Below, in pieces: positions 41,049-50,288 of a stretch of DNA of 64,000 bases. A program made the translations under genes and the position numbers. The stretch is taken from NCBI RefSeq assembly GCF_000018425.1, contig NC_010424.1, positions 1,178,001 to 1,242,000 of the forward strand, in the 5' to 3' direction. Each line of letters begins with the position of its first letter. Position 1 is the first letter of the stretch. The notes beneath the pieces were generated by a model. It was not told the origin of the DNA, searched no databases, and worked only from the letters and a program-made list of their open reading frames with translations. The stretch comes from Candidatus Desulforudis audaxviator MP104C (GTDB lineage: Bacteria; Bacillota; Desulfotomaculia; Desulfotomaculales; Desulforudaceae).

Positions 41049-41716
41049 AACCTATTGGCAGCCGGTATTATCTTCATCAGCAGCATCCCGGCCGCGAAGC
41101 CACCCACGTGCGCCCACCACGCGACCATGTTGGCTGGGCCGGTGATGGCCAAAAGCCCGTACAGGAGTTGGAAACCGATCCACAGAAACAGGAACAGCAC
41201 CGCCGGGACTTCCACGAAAGTGATAAAAAACAGGATCGGAACCAGGGCCAGGATCCGGGAACCCGGAAAAGTGATGAAGTACGCCCCCAGCACCCCGGCC
41301 ACCGCGCCGGATGCCCCGATAGTCGGGATCAGCGAGCCGGGAGCGCTCACGATGTGGGCCAGTCCTCCCGCGAAACCGGCCAAGAGGTAAAACAGCAGGA
41401 ACCGCCCCCGCCCCAGAACGTCCTCGATGTTGTCCCCGAACACCCACAGGTAGAGCATATTCCCCAGCACGTGCAGCCACCCGCCGTGGAGGAACATGGA
41501 TGTCGCCATCGGAATCCAGGTGTCAAGGGCCAGGGGGGCCTGCAGGAACATCTGAACCTGCAGGGCGGGTACGATGCCGAAAGCAGTTACGAACCGCTGC
41601 AGTTCCCCGGGAGAGAGCGTGATGGAGAACAGAAAGATCGCCAGGTTTACCACGATGATGGAAACGGTGACGATTGGAAAACGACGGGCCCGGATTGTGT
41701 CGCGAAGCGGTATCAA
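41030..41716 (-). CDS. Rhomboid-family intramembrane serine protease
   Basis: Membrane protease of 228 residues with six helices. Catalytic Ser 137 is in GASGAVAG and catalytic His 203 in WWAHVGGF; the first-loop motif ATSMFLHGGWLHVLGNMLYL (71-90) is complete. It would cleave membrane proteins within the bilayer. The family start MIPLRD is obtained with TTG at 41716, seven bases after AGGAGG; the ATG six bases earlier is too close to the site. Confidence 0.93.
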   Translation of the reverse strand: MIPLRDTIRARRFPIVTVSIIVVNLAIFLFSITLSPGELQRFVTAFGIVPALQVQMFLQAPLALDTWIPMATSMFLHGGWLHVLGNMLYLWVFGDNIEDVLGRGRFLLFYLLAGFAGGLAHIVSAPGSLIPTIGASGAVAGVLGAYFITFPGSRILALVPILFFITFVEVPAVLFLFLWIGFQLLYGLLAITGPANMVAWWAHVGGFAAGMLLMKIIPAANRFHRRTR

Positions 41717-41811
41717 CTGCATCCCTCCTGCCCGGTGTCCGGGCCGGCGAATTCAGGCCTTGCTCCCAGTAGGCCCGGCACCGGCCGCGGCAATCGCTCC
41801 TGTCAGCCGGC

Positions 41812-42960
41812 TTAAAGGTTACGTTCCAGAATGGCGGTCAGGTCGGCGTGGGTCGCCTTGCGCGGGTTTGCCGCCAGGGAAGCACTGCCCAGCGCCGCTT
41901 CAACCAGTTCGGGGATATCCTCCCGGGTCAGGCCAAGAGAGCCGAGCTTTTCCGGAAACTCCAGCCGGGCCGCCAGGCGCACCACGAAGTGGTGGAAGCG
42001 TCCGGCCGCTTCGGAATCCGAAGCGTCCGCCTGAGCTACGCCGATTGTCCGCGCCAGTTGGGCGTACTTGTCCTCCACCACCGCCATGTTGAATTCCACC
42101 ACGTAGGGCAAAAGCACCCCGCACACCACTCCGTGTCCCAGACCGTAACGGACGCCGACGGGATGCGCCAGGGCGTGCACCGCGCCGGCCCGCGCCGTGT
42201 TGAGCGCCATTCCGGCCAGCCCGCTGCCCAGTAGCATACTTTCCCGGGCGTCGCGGCGTCCGGGATGATGGCAGGCCGTATAGAAGTTCTGCGCGATGAG
42301 GCGCACGGCCTCCCGGCTCAGGGCGTTCGTATACGGGGTGGCCCAACGGGAGGTGTAGGCTTCAACGGCGTGGGTGAACGCGTCCATCCCGGTTTGCGCG
42401 GTCAGGCTCCGCGGCATGGACATGGTCAGAATGGGGTCGGCGACGACCGTGCGGGCCATCCAGTAGTCCGAGCGTACACTCTGCTTCCGCCCGGTTTCCG
42501 GATCGACGAGTACCGCCGTTCTGGTTAGTTCCGAGCCGCTGCCGGCCGTGGTCGGCACGGCGATAAAGGGAAGACCGGGGGCCGAAACCTCCCGGCCGTT
42601 CAGATAGTCCCGGGCCGGGCCGTCCGTGTGCGCCAGCCCGGCGATCATTTTGGCCGCGTCCAGCGCACTGCCCCCGCCCGCACCGATCACCACCGTGCAG
42701 CCTTCGTCCCGGACCCGGCGCCGTCCGGCTTCCACCACGTCCACCGCCGGCTCCGGCGGCACCTCCGCAAAGCTGATCACTTCGATCCCGGAGACCGCCA
42801 ACGGCTGGGTAACCCGTTCGATGTTCCCCGTCTTTTTCAGGCTTTCCCGCCCCGTGACCAAAAGCGCCTTCCTGCCCAGCGCGGCCGTTTCTTCGCCCAG
42901 ACGGTAGGTGCTGCCCGGACCGAACAGCACCCTGGCGGGCGTCAGAATATCAAAAAGCAC
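41812..42960 (-). CDS. Iron-containing alcohol dehydrogenase
   Basis: Cytoplasmic group III NAD(P)-dependent alcohol dehydrogenase, 382 residues. NAD-binding GAGGGSALDAAKMIAGL (about 92-108), PTTAGSGSELTRTAVL, and the iron ligands in DAFTHAVEAYTSRWATPYTN and HALAHPVGVRYGLGHGVVCGVLLP are intact. Substrate could be ethanol, butanol or 1,3-propanediol. GTG start with GGAGGAGG ten bases before. It lies 29 bp after a nitroreductase gene on the same strand. Confidence 0.94.
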   Translation of the reverse strand: MLFDILTPARVLFGPGSTYRLGEETAALGRKALLVTGRESLKKTGNIERVTQPLAVSGIEVISFAEVPPEPAVDVVEAGRRRVRDEGCTVVIGAGGGSALDAAKMIAGLAHTDGPARDYLNGREVSAPGLPFIAVPTTAGSGSELTRTAVLVDPETGRKQSVRSDYWMARTVVADPILTMSMPRSLTAQTGMDAFTHAVEAYTSRWATPYTNALSREAVRLIAQNFYTACHHPGRRDARESMLLGSGLAGMALNTARAGAVHALAHPVGVRYGLGHGVVCGVLLPYVVEFNMAVVEDKYAQLARTIGVAQADASDSEAAGRFHHFVVRLAARLEFPEKLGSLGLTREDIPELVEAALGSASLAANPRKATHADLTAILERNL

Positions 42961-42989
42961 AACCCGTTCCTCCTCCGGTCACCACCAGC

Positions 42990-43514
42990 CTAGAGAAAGG
43001 TGGCGATTTCCTTGATTTCCCGCCTTTTGGTGCGGCTCACCGGTTCCTGTTCCGGGTAACCGAGGGGCACCAGGGCCACCGGGACCATGCCCGGCGGTAG
43101 GCCCAGGCAGTCGGCCACCCGTTTCTCGTCAAAGGCGCCGACCCAACAACTGCCCAACCCGGCCGCCGCCGCCGCCAGCAGGATGTTCTGCGTCGCCGCC
43201 GCCGTGTCCTGCAGGCAGTACAGTCTACGCCCGCGTTCCCGGTAGTGTTTCGCCGAGCGTTCCGGCTCGGCGCAGACCACTATGCAGACCGGAGCCGCGG
43301 CGACGAAATCCTGGTTCAGCGCGGCCTGGGCCAGACACCGGCGCCGGTCGGCCGTGGTCACCACGTAAAAATGCCACGGCTGCAGGTTCCCGGCGCTCGG
43401 AGCCCACCGGGCCGCCTCGATGATCTGGAGCTGAAGGTCCCGGGGGATGCTCTTGGGCTGAAAACGCCGGACCGAGGAGCGGCTCCTGATATTGTGCAAA
43501 ACCACGTCAAGCAT
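42990..43514 (-). CDS. Nitroreductase-family FMN oxidoreductase
   Basis: A 174-residue flavoprotein. The FMN-binding RSRSSVRRFQPKSIP start, AARWAPSAGNLQPWHFYVVT (about 35-54), AAATQNILLAAAAAGLGSCWVGAFDE and the C-terminal ALVPLGYPEQEPVSRTKRREIKEIATFL are standard for small nitroreductases. Physiological substrate unknown. Upstream of it, 43515-43657 holds no visible gene. Confidence 0.92.
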   Translation of the reverse strand: MLDVVLHNIRSRSSVRRFQPKSIPRDLQLQIIEAARWAPSAGNLQPWHFYVVTTADRRRCLAQAALNQDFVAAAPVCIVVCAEPERSAKHYRERGRRLYCLQDTAAATQNILLAAAAAGLGSCWVGAFDEKRVADCLGLPPGMVPVALVPLGYPEQEPVSRTKRREIKEIATFL

Positions 43515-43657
43515 TGGTCACCATCCTTCTTAGCGTCAAGCACATATCCCGTAGTATTTTTCTTGGAGCGGCAATGAATTCAGACCATGCCGGCTGTTGA
43601 CCCGGTAACCCGCAAGACATTCCCTTCCCGGCCCTCGGTGTCCTGCAGGCGGTCTCC

Positions 43658-44704
43658 TCAGGATCTCTTTCTAGACCACCAAACGTCAAATCCGGCCACT
43701 TCCTCAATCTCCCGGGTGCGTCCCCGGCCCATCAGGTGTTTTACTGCTTCCGCCGGGGAAAGGCCCTCGAACAGCACCCGGTACATCTGATCGGTAATCG
43801 GCATTTCCACCCCGTGTATGCGGGACAGCAGGTGGGCCGCCCGGGTGGTGCGTACTCCTTCGACCACCATGCGCACCGCCGCCTGGGCCTCTTCCGGCGT
43901 CCGGCCCCGTCCGATCTCGATCCCGGCCCGCCGGTTGCGGCTGTGCCGGCTGGTACAGGTTACGATCAGATCACCCACCCCGGCCAGCCCGCCAAAAGTG
44001 AGCGGGTTGGCGCCAAGCCTGACTCCGAGCCGGGTGATTTCGGCCAGTCCCCGGGTCATCAGCGCCGCCTTGGCGTTGTCCCCGAACCCCAGTCCGTCGG
44101 CGATGCCTGTCCCCAGGGCGATGATATTCTTCAAAGCGCCGCCCAATTCCACACCGACCGTGTCCGGATTGGTATAGACCCGCAGGCTCGGGCTCATGAA
44201 CAACTCCTGAACGAATTCCGCGGCAGATGCGAATGGCGAAGAGGCAACCACGGCCGTGGGCAAGTTTCGGCCGACCTCCTCGGCATGGCTCGGTCCGGAG
44301 AATGTGACGTACCGGGCAAGATCCGCCGCCCCCGATTCCTGAAGATAGACCTCGGACATGCGTTGGAGAGAATCCTCCTCCAGCCCCTTGGCCACGTTGA
44401 TCACGACCGCTTCCGCAGGAAGGAGGGCCAGCGCGGCGGCCAACGTCCCGCGGAAGGCGTGGGAGGGGACGGCAAACACCACCACGGTGCTCCCCGCCAG
44501 CACTTCCTCCAGCCGAGTGCTTACCCGCACCGTCTCCGGCAATTTCACTCCCGGCAGGTACTGCACGTTCTCGCGTGCGGCCCCGATGGTTTCGGCCAGG
44601 CCGGCCCTGCGGGCCCACAGCGAGACAGCATGACCGTTACGGGCGAGGTGCACCGCCAGGGCCGTGCCCCAGCTTCCCGCCCCCAATACCGCTGCCTTTT
44701 CCAC
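43658..44704 (-). CDS. gpsA: Glycerol-3-phosphate dehydrogenase [NAD(P)+]
   Basis: Makes sn-glycerol 3-phosphate from dihydroxyacetone phosphate for phospholipid synthesis; 348 residues. Rossmann start [20 protein letters not shown], the substrate-binding [17 protein letters not shown], the catalytic Lys in [37 protein letters not shown], and [21 protein letters not shown] are all clear. GTG at 44704 has GAGGAG eight bases upstream; the longer frame to 44785 overlaps purQ and is rejected. It lies 13 bp after purQ. Confidence 0.95.
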   Translation of the reverse strand: MEKAAVLGAGSWGTALAVHLARNGHAVSLWARRAGLAETIGAARENVQYLPGVKLPETVRVSTRLEEVLAGSTVVVFAVPSHAFRGTLAAALALLPAEAVVINVAKGLEEDSLQRMSEVYLQESGAADLARYVTFSGPSHAEEVGRNLPTAVVASSPFASAAEFVQELFMSPSLRVYTNPDTVGVELGGALKNIIALGTGIADGLGFGDNAKAALMTRGLAEITRLGVRLGANPLTFGGLAGVGDLIVTCTSRHSRNRRAGIEIGRGRTPEEAQAAVRMVVEGVRTTRAAHLLSRIHGVEMPITDQMYRVLFEGLSPAEAVKHLMGRGRTREIEEVAGFDVWWSRKRS

Positions 44705-44717
44705 CGCCACCACTCCT

Positions 44718-45491
44718 CTACATCTCTCGGGCATAGTGGACCGCGTTCCGGAAAACCAGCAGGCCGTCCGGATCACCGCCCTCACCCCGGCGCCAATTCG
44801 GGTGCTGCGTGGGCTCCACGGATCTTTCCGGGTGCGGCATCAACCCAAGGATCAGCCCGGACGGGTCGGCCAGACCGGCGACGGCGTTCACCGAACCGTT
44901 CGGGTTGTCCGGATACGCTTCGGTCAGAGCCCCGTCGGGACCCACGTAACGGAACACCACCTGGCCGCCGTCCTCCAGGCTTTTCAACACGGCTTCGGAG
45001 GTGTAGAACTTGCCCTCCCCGTGGGCGACCTGGTAGGTCACCGTGCGGCCCTCTGCACCACGGGTGAAGATCGACCGGCCCTCAATGCGCATCCGGACCC
45101 AGCGGCATTCAAACCGTCCGCTGTCGTTGGCCATCAGCGTTGCGGAGATCTCGCCCAGCCGGGCGTAAGGCAACAGCCCCGTGCGCACCAGCACCTGAAA
45201 CCCGTTGCAGATTCCGAGCACCGGTCGCCCCCGGGCCGTAAACTCGAGTAGGGCGTCCCGCAGAAAAGACGTCAGCTCGACCGCCAGGATCTTGCCGGAA
45301 TGCACGTCGTCACCGTAGGAAAAACCCCCGGGAATCACCAGGACTCCGTAATCCCCCAGTCTCCGGCTCCCGTCACGCAGCTCGTTCACGTGCACCAGCC
45401 GGGGGGCGGCGCCGCACTTCTCAAAGGCGTAGGCCGTTTCCACGTCACAGTTGGTTCCGTCGGTACGGAGAATGCACACCGGGGGTCTCAC
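44718..45491 (-). CDS. purQ: Phosphoribosylformylglycinamidine synthase, glutaminase subunit PurQ
   Basis: Glutamine amidotransferase subunit of FGAM synthase (fourth step of purine synthesis), 257 residues. Class I triad: nucleophile Cys in [18 protein letters not shown], and His/Glu in [21 protein letters not shown] is the conserved oxyanion-side loop. The GTG start overlaps the purL stop (GTGA), so the two subunits are made together. The C-terminal end differs from short PurQ in being about 30 residues longer. Confidence 0.95.
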   Translation of the reverse strand: MRPPVCILRTDGTNCDVETAYAFEKCGAAPRLVHVNELRDGSRRLGDYGVLVIPGGFSYGDDVHSGKILAVELTSFLRDALLEFTARGRPVLGICNGFQVLVRTGLLPYARLGEISATLMANDSGRFECRWVRMRIEGRSIFTRGAEGRTVTYQVAHGEGKFYTSEAVLKSLEDGGQVVFRYVGPDGALTEAYPDNPNGSVNAVAGLADPSGLILGLMPHPERSVEPTQHPNWRRGEGGDPDGLLVFRNAVHYAREM

Positions 45492-48331
45492 GCGCCGAAC
45501 ACCTCTTTCATCGGTTTCTGCCACCGGCGCTTTAAGAATGCTACCGGTACGGCAAAAAGTTCTTCTTCATCATCATCAATTCGCGCCGCGATGGTACCGT
45601 CCGCCGTGGTTTCCCCGATCTCCAAGTAGGGCACCCCCGTAAATACCTCCCCGGGCTCCCAGCCGGTTGCCAGCTCCACTACGAAGCAGCCGGCCGTTTC
45701 GTTGAACAGGAAGTAGTCGGGGCGCACGCCGGAGGGCAGGGTTAGGCGGACACCGCACCGGCCGCCGAAGGCCATCTCGGCGACGGCGGCGGCCAGACCC
45801 CCCTCACTGATATCGTGACAGGCGGCGACCGCGCCTAGGCGGATCGCCCGGTGCACGGCCCAAAACACCGACCGGAGCGTCTCCAGGTCGATTTCCGGCA
45901 CGCTTCGGCCCAGGAAACCGTGCAGGTCGTAGTAGGTCGAGCCGCCCAACTGTTCCGGGCGGCGCCGTCCCACCAGCACCAGGGTGCTTCCGAGCCGCTT
46001 CAGGTCGGTGGACACGGTCCGCCGCACGTCCGGCACTCGGCCCATCACCGACACGCACAACACCGGCGGGATCCTGATGGTCAGCCCTTCGCCGTTGGTA
46101 TAGGTGCTGGACAGGCTGTCCTTGCCCGAAATGAACGGCATTCCCATGGCGCGCGAGAAATCCGCGCAGGCGTCCACCGCCCGGTCCAAGGCACCCAGCA
46201 TTTCTTTGTCCGGCACGGGCCAGATGAAATTATCGATCAGGGTCATCTCGCTCGGATCGGCACCGGCGGCGACCGCGTTGGAAACCGCTTCGGCGGCCGC
46301 CCAGATGCTCCCATGGTAGGGGTCGATCAGGTTCAGCACCGGGTTCAGGCCGTGCGCAATCACCAGGCCGTAAGGCCGGCCCAGCAACGGGGTGAGCACC
46401 ACGGCGTCGTTGGGGGCATCCAGGTCCGCCCCGCCCAGGGGCGGCAGCGCGTTGGTGCCCTGAACCCCATGGTCGTACATTCTGATGATCGGTTCCTTAG
46501 AACACACGTTAAGGTGCTCCATCACCCTCCCGTACAACCCGGCCCAGTCCGCAGGGGGTTCCAGCACAGGTTCCGGGTGCTCCGGGGGCTGCCAGGCGGC
46601 CTCCAGCACGCGCTGGGGCAGGCCGTCGTGCAAGAAAGACATCTCCAGGTCCAGGACCGTCTCTCCGTGGAAGGTCGCCCGAAAGCGCCGGTCTCCGGTA
46701 AACTCGCCGATCAGCGTGGCTTCGACATTCAACCGGCGGCAGACGTCCATAAACAATTCCAGATTCTCCGGGGCTACGGCCGCCACCATGCGCTCCTGGC
46801 TCTCCGACAGCAGAATCTCCCAGGGCGCCAGCCCCGAATACTTGAGCGGGGCACGATCGAGGGCGAGCAGCACCCCGGTATCCGCGCCCATTTCCCCCGC
46901 CGCCGACGCGAAACCACCCGCGCCGCAGTCGGTGATCGCCCGGATCAGGTTTTGGTCCCGCGCTTCCAGGATCGCGTCGCTCATGCGCTTTTCCTCAATT
47001 GGGTGGCCGATCTGCACCGCCTGCGCATTCACGTCCATGGTGCGCTCGGTCATCGCCGCACTGGAAAAGGTGGCGCCGTGGATGCCGTCCCTTCCGGTGC
47101 GTCCGCCGATCACCACCACCAGGTCCCCCGTTCGGGCCGTGCCCTTCCGGCAGCGGTCCTCGGGTAAAAGGCCGTAGGCGCCCACGATCACCGTGGGTTT
47201 CGCCCGGAAGTCCGGGTGAAAGTGGACCGACCCGTTGTTGGTCGGGATACCCATGCGGTTGCCGTAGTCCCGCACCCCGGCCACCACCCGCCGCAACAGG
47301 TAGTGGGGATGCAGGCAGCCGGGCGGAATTTCCTCCCACGGAGTGTCGGGCGGAGCAAAGCAGAACATATCGGTGGAAGCGATCACCCGGGCCCCCTGCC
47401 CGGTGCCCATCACGTCCCGGAAAACGCCGCCGCTCCCTGTGGCCGCGCCTCCGTACGGCTCAATCGCCGAGGGGGAATTGTGGGTCTCCACCTTGCCGCA
47501 CACGGCCCAGCCCTCGTAGAAAGCCATCACGCCGGAGTTGTCCACGTAGGCGGAACGGACGAGCGGGTGGTTGATGTCCGTGGTGGCCTCCTGCAAGCGT
47601 TTCAGAAGCGGTTTCTTCTCCCGGCCGTCCACCACGAGCCGGGCTTTGAAGGTCTTATGAACACAGTGCTCCGACCAGGTCTGGGCCAGGATCTCCACCT
47701 CACAATCCGTAGGGTCCCTTCCCGCCCGGCGGAAGTAATCCTGGATGAGGCGCATCTCCTCCAGGCTCAGAAAAAGCTTGTCCCGGCTCAACTCTACCAG
47801 TTGGTTATCGTTCATTTGGCGCAGGGGAATGATCTCCGTCGCCCGGCTGACGCCGGAGAGCCGCAGCGACTCCGGTTTGACGGCAACCACGTGCTGAATG
47901 GTGGCGTTCACCAGCAGCCTTTTCGTAATTAACTCGATTTCTTCAGGGGTGACCGGCCCGTAGAAGGCGTATTCCTGACTGGAATCGGCGGCCTCCAGGT
48001 GCGGGAGCCCCAGATCGCGGGCCGCTTTCTCCAGGGAAGCGGCCTCCGGATTCATCACTCCGGGCCGGTAAGCCACTTCCACCAGGCGGTCGGCGTCGGT
48101 GATCAGGGGTCGGTTGACGGTGTAGTCCTGAAAGGTTTCCTCCCAGAGGAGGTTTTTTGCCAAATAATCGGCTTCCGCGGGTGTGAGGCCCTCAAACCGG
48201 AAAATGCGGGCGGTGCGTACCATCCGGACACTTTTCAAGCCCAGAGCGGACCTGATCTCGGCCAGCAGCGCTTCACCGGCGGGGTCGGGCAGGTTGGTCT
48301 TGATCCTAGTGCGGACTTCTTGTACCGGCAT
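45488..48331 (-). CDS. purL: Phosphoribosylformylglycinamidine synthase PurL with two N-terminal PurS-like domains
   Basis: FGAM synthase catalytic subunit of 947 residues, about 200 longer than the usual small PurL. Residues 1-80 (from TRIKTNLPDPAGEALLAEI through ARIFRFEGL) and about 83-165 (VEVAYRPGVMNPEAASLEKAARDLGLP, then YAFYGPVTPEEIELITKRL) both read as PurS-like alpha/beta modules. The PurL core begins near 215 with LAQTWSEHCVHKTFK and contains VETHNSPSAIEPYGGAATGSGG, a second substrate site and SGKDSLSS. A separate purS gene is not seen. ATG at 48331 with GGGAGG upstream; the earlier frame over plsY is rejected. Confidence 0.95.
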   Translation of the reverse strand: MPVQEVRTRIKTNLPDPAGEALLAEIRSALGLKSVRMVRTARIFRFEGLTPAEADYLAKNLLWEETFQDYTVNRPLITDADRLVEVAYRPGVMNPEAASLEKAARDLGLPHLEAADSSQEYAFYGPVTPEEIELITKRLLVNATIQHVVAVKPESLRLSGVSRATEIIPLRQMNDNQLVELSRDKLFLSLEEMRLIQDYFRRAGRDPTDCEVEILAQTWSEHCVHKTFKARLVVDGREKKPLLKRLQEATTDINHPLVRSAYVDNSGVMAFYEGWAVCGKVETHNSPSAIEPYGGAATGSGGVFRDVMGTGQGARVIASTDMFCFAPPDTPWEEIPPGCLHPHYLLRRVVAGVRDYGNRMGIPTNNGSVHFHPDFRAKPTVIVGAYGLLPEDRCRKGTARTGDLVVVIGGRTGRDGIHGATFSSAAMTERTMDVNAQAVQIGHPIEEKRMSDAILEARDQNLIRAITDCGAGGFASAAGEMGADTGVLLALDRAPLKYSGLAPWEILLSESQERMVAAVAPENLELFMDVCRRLNVEATLIGEFTGDRRFRATFHGETVLDLEMSFLHDGLPQRVLEAAWQPPEHPEPVLEPPADWAGLYGRVMEHLNVCSKEPIIRMYDHGVQGTNALPPLGGADLDAPNDAVVLTPLLGRPYGLVIAHGLNPVLNLIDPYHGSIWAAAEAVSNAVAAGADPSEMTLIDNFIWPVPDKEMLGALDRAVDACADFSRAMGMPFISGKDSLSSTYTNGEGLTIRIPPVLCVSVMGRVPDVRRTVSTDLKRLGSTLVLVGRRRPEQLGGSTYYDLHGFLGRSVPEIDLETLRSVFWAVHRAIRLGAVAACHDISEGGLAAAVAEMAFGGRCGVRLTLPSGVRPDYFLFNETAGCFVVELATGWEPGEVFTGVPYLEIGETTADGTIAARIDDDEEELFAVPVAFLKRRWQKPMKEVFGA

Positions 48332-48378
48332 AATGACATTCCTCCCCGATGATTCTACCACGGCGGGCTGATCTCTTG

Positions 48379-48975
48379 CTACTTGCGGAAACTGAACCGG
48401 GATTCTTTCCCTTTCAGGAGCCGGTCGATGTTCGCCCGGTGCTTGTAAACGGCCACCAGAGCCAGGAAGAGACCAAACAGGACGTGGCGCCACCCGACCC
48501 CTCCCAAGGCGAAAGCCAGCGGCACCGAAGAGGCGGCGATGATCGACGCCAGGGACACGTAACGGGTCAACGCCAACACCGCGATCCAGACGGCGGCAGC
48601 CGTTGCCAGGGCCACCGGCGGCAGCATGATCAGCACCCCCAGGCTGGTGGCGATGATCTTGCCGCCCTGGAAGCGCAGGAACACCGACCACCCGTGCCCG
48701 GTGAGGGCGGCCGCCCCCGTGAGCAACTCCAAGCCCGGTACGCCCACCGCCCTCCCGAGCAGAACGGCGACAATACCCTTTGCGGTGTCACCCACCAGAG
48801 AGGCCAATCCCCAGCCCGGCCCCAGTGTGCGCCAGACGTTTGTGGCCCCGATGTTCCCGCTCCCGTGGCCGCGGATGTCGATTCCCTTCACGTGCCGGGC
48901 GATCAGATAGCCGGTGGGCACGGAGCCAACCAGATAACTAAGACCGATCACCAGAATAACCGCCAACGCGCTCAT
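48379..48975 (-). CDS. plsY: Glycerol-3-phosphate acyltransferase PlsY
   Basis: Membrane enzyme transferring acyl from acyl-phosphate to glycerol 3-phosphate; 198 residues and five helices. Conserved blocks: SVPTGYLIARHVKGIDIRGHGSGNIGATNVWRTLG (near 18-52), GHGWSVFLRFQGGKIIATSLGVL (about 92-115) and a C-terminal YKHRANIDRLLKGKESR. Its start overlaps the der stop (ATGA). It works with gpsA and plsC, both encoded in this window. Confidence 0.95.
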   Translation of the reverse strand: MSALAVILVIGLSYLVGSVPTGYLIARHVKGIDIRGHGSGNIGATNVWRTLGPGWGLASLVGDTAKGIVAVLLGRAVGVPGLELLTGAAALTGHGWSVFLRFQGGKIIATSLGVLIMLPPVALATAAAVWIAVLALTRYVSLASIIAASSVPLAFALGGVGWRHVLFGLFLALVAVYKHRANIDRLLKGKESRFSFRK

Positions 48976-50288
48976 TTTGATTCCCGCCTCCTGAACAGAA
49001 TTCGCACCGGCACGCCCTTGAAACCCAATGCCCGTCGGACTTCGTTCTCCAGGTACCGCCGGTAGCCCGGGGAAACCAGCCCGGGATCGTTTACGAACAA
49101 GAGGAAGGCGGGCGGCCCGGTCGCCACCTGGGTACAGTACATCAGTTTCAGCCGTTTCCCTTTCCGGGCCGGCGGCGGAGAAATCATGAAAGCGTCCTGC
49201 AAGATGCGGTTCAGCATGCTCGTGGGGATCTGCCGCCGGTATTCACCCATTACGCTTTCCACCGTATCGAGGATTTTCGGCACCCCGAGACCGGACACCG
49301 CCGAAACGCACAGCACCGGGGCATAACCGATGAAGATCAGCTCCCGGCGCACTTCTTCCTGATAGCGGGAGGCCGACACCCCGCTCCCTTCGGCCAGGTC
49401 CCACTTGTTCACCACGATGATGGTGCCTTTCCCGGCCTCCTCGGCCAGCCCCGCGATCCGCTGGTCCTGGTTTGTCACCCCGTCGGTGAAGTCCAGCACA
49501 ACCAGCGCCAGGTCCGAACGCTCCAGGGCCTTTTTGGCCCGGAGTACGCTGTAGTACTCGATTGATTCCCGGATCCTGGCCTTGCGGCGCATGCCCGCGG
49601 TGTCGATGAACACGTATTCCCGGCCGTCCCGGCGGAACAACGTATCGACGGCGTCCCTGGTGGTGCCGGGGACGTCGCTCACGATCACGCGTTCCTCGCC
49701 TAGGATGGCGTTCACCAGTGAAGACTTCCCGACGTTCGGCCGGCCCACCACCGCGATCCGCACCGGCTCGGACCGGGGTTCATCGGCCCCGGCCGGCATC
49801 CCGGCCACCACCAGGTCCAAAAGATCCCCGATATTAAGTCCCTGGGCGGCCGAAACCGGTACCGGCTCTCCCAGCCCCAGCCGGTAAAAGTCGGCCAGCG
49901 GCAAGGGCCGACTGAAATCGTCGACTTTGTTCACCACCACCAGCACCGGCTTGCTGGAACGGCGCAAGAGCGCGGCCACCTGGACGTCCTCTTCCAGCAA
50001 ACCGGCGTTCCCGTCCAGAACGTAGAGGATCAGTTGGGCCTCCGCCATCGCCCGTCGCACCTGATCGAAGACCCGGTTGGCCATATCCTCGCCAGCCTGG
50101 CTTTCGATCCCGCCCGTATCCACCAGGATGAAGTGTCGTCCGGCCCAGTCCACCTCCTGGTACAGCCGGTCCCGGGTGACCCCGGGTTCGGCGTCAACCA
50201 CGGCGGCCTGCCGGCCCAGTATCCGGTTAAAAAGCGTGGACTTGCCCACGTTGGGGCGGCCCACAATGGCCACCACCGGCTTGGTCAC
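48972..50288 (-). CDS. der: Ribosome-assembly GTPase Der (EngA)
   Basis: Two-GTPase-domain protein required for 50S assembly; 438 residues. Domain 1: GRPNVGKSTLFN (10-21), DTGG, NKVD; domain 2: GRPNVGKSSLVNAI (about 183-196), DTAGMRR, NKWDL; then the KH-like C-terminal domain (KGVPVRILFRRR). Its start overlaps the stop of the DUF512 protein gene (ATGA). The downstream plsY is likewise coupled. Confidence 0.97.
   Translation of the reverse strand: MTKPVVAIVGRPNVGKSTLFNRILGRQAAVVDAEPGVTRDRLYQEVDWAGRHFILVDTGGIESQAGEDMANRVFDQVRRAMAEAQLILYVLDGNAGLLEEDVQVAALLRRSSKPVLVVVNKVDDFSRPLPLADFYRLGLGEPVPVSAAQGLNIGDLLDLVVAGMPAGADEPRSEPVRIAVVGRPNVGKSSLVNAILGEERVIVSDVPGTTRDAVDTLFRRDGREYVFIDTAGMRRKARIRESIEYYSVLRAKKALERSDLALVVLDFTDGVTNQDQRIAGLAEEAGKGTIIVVNKWDLAEGSGVSASRYQEEVRRELIFIGYAPVLCVSAVSGLGVPKILDTVESVMGEYRRQIPTSMLNRILQDAFMISPPPARKGKRLKLMYCTQVATGPPAFLLFVNDPGLVSPGYRRYLENEVRRALGFKGVPVRILFRRRESK

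Noticed and set aside
45851-47167. 438-codon plus-strand frame opposite purL
   Set aside because: Antisense shadow of a highly conserved enzyme; His/Arg/Gly-rich, no domain.
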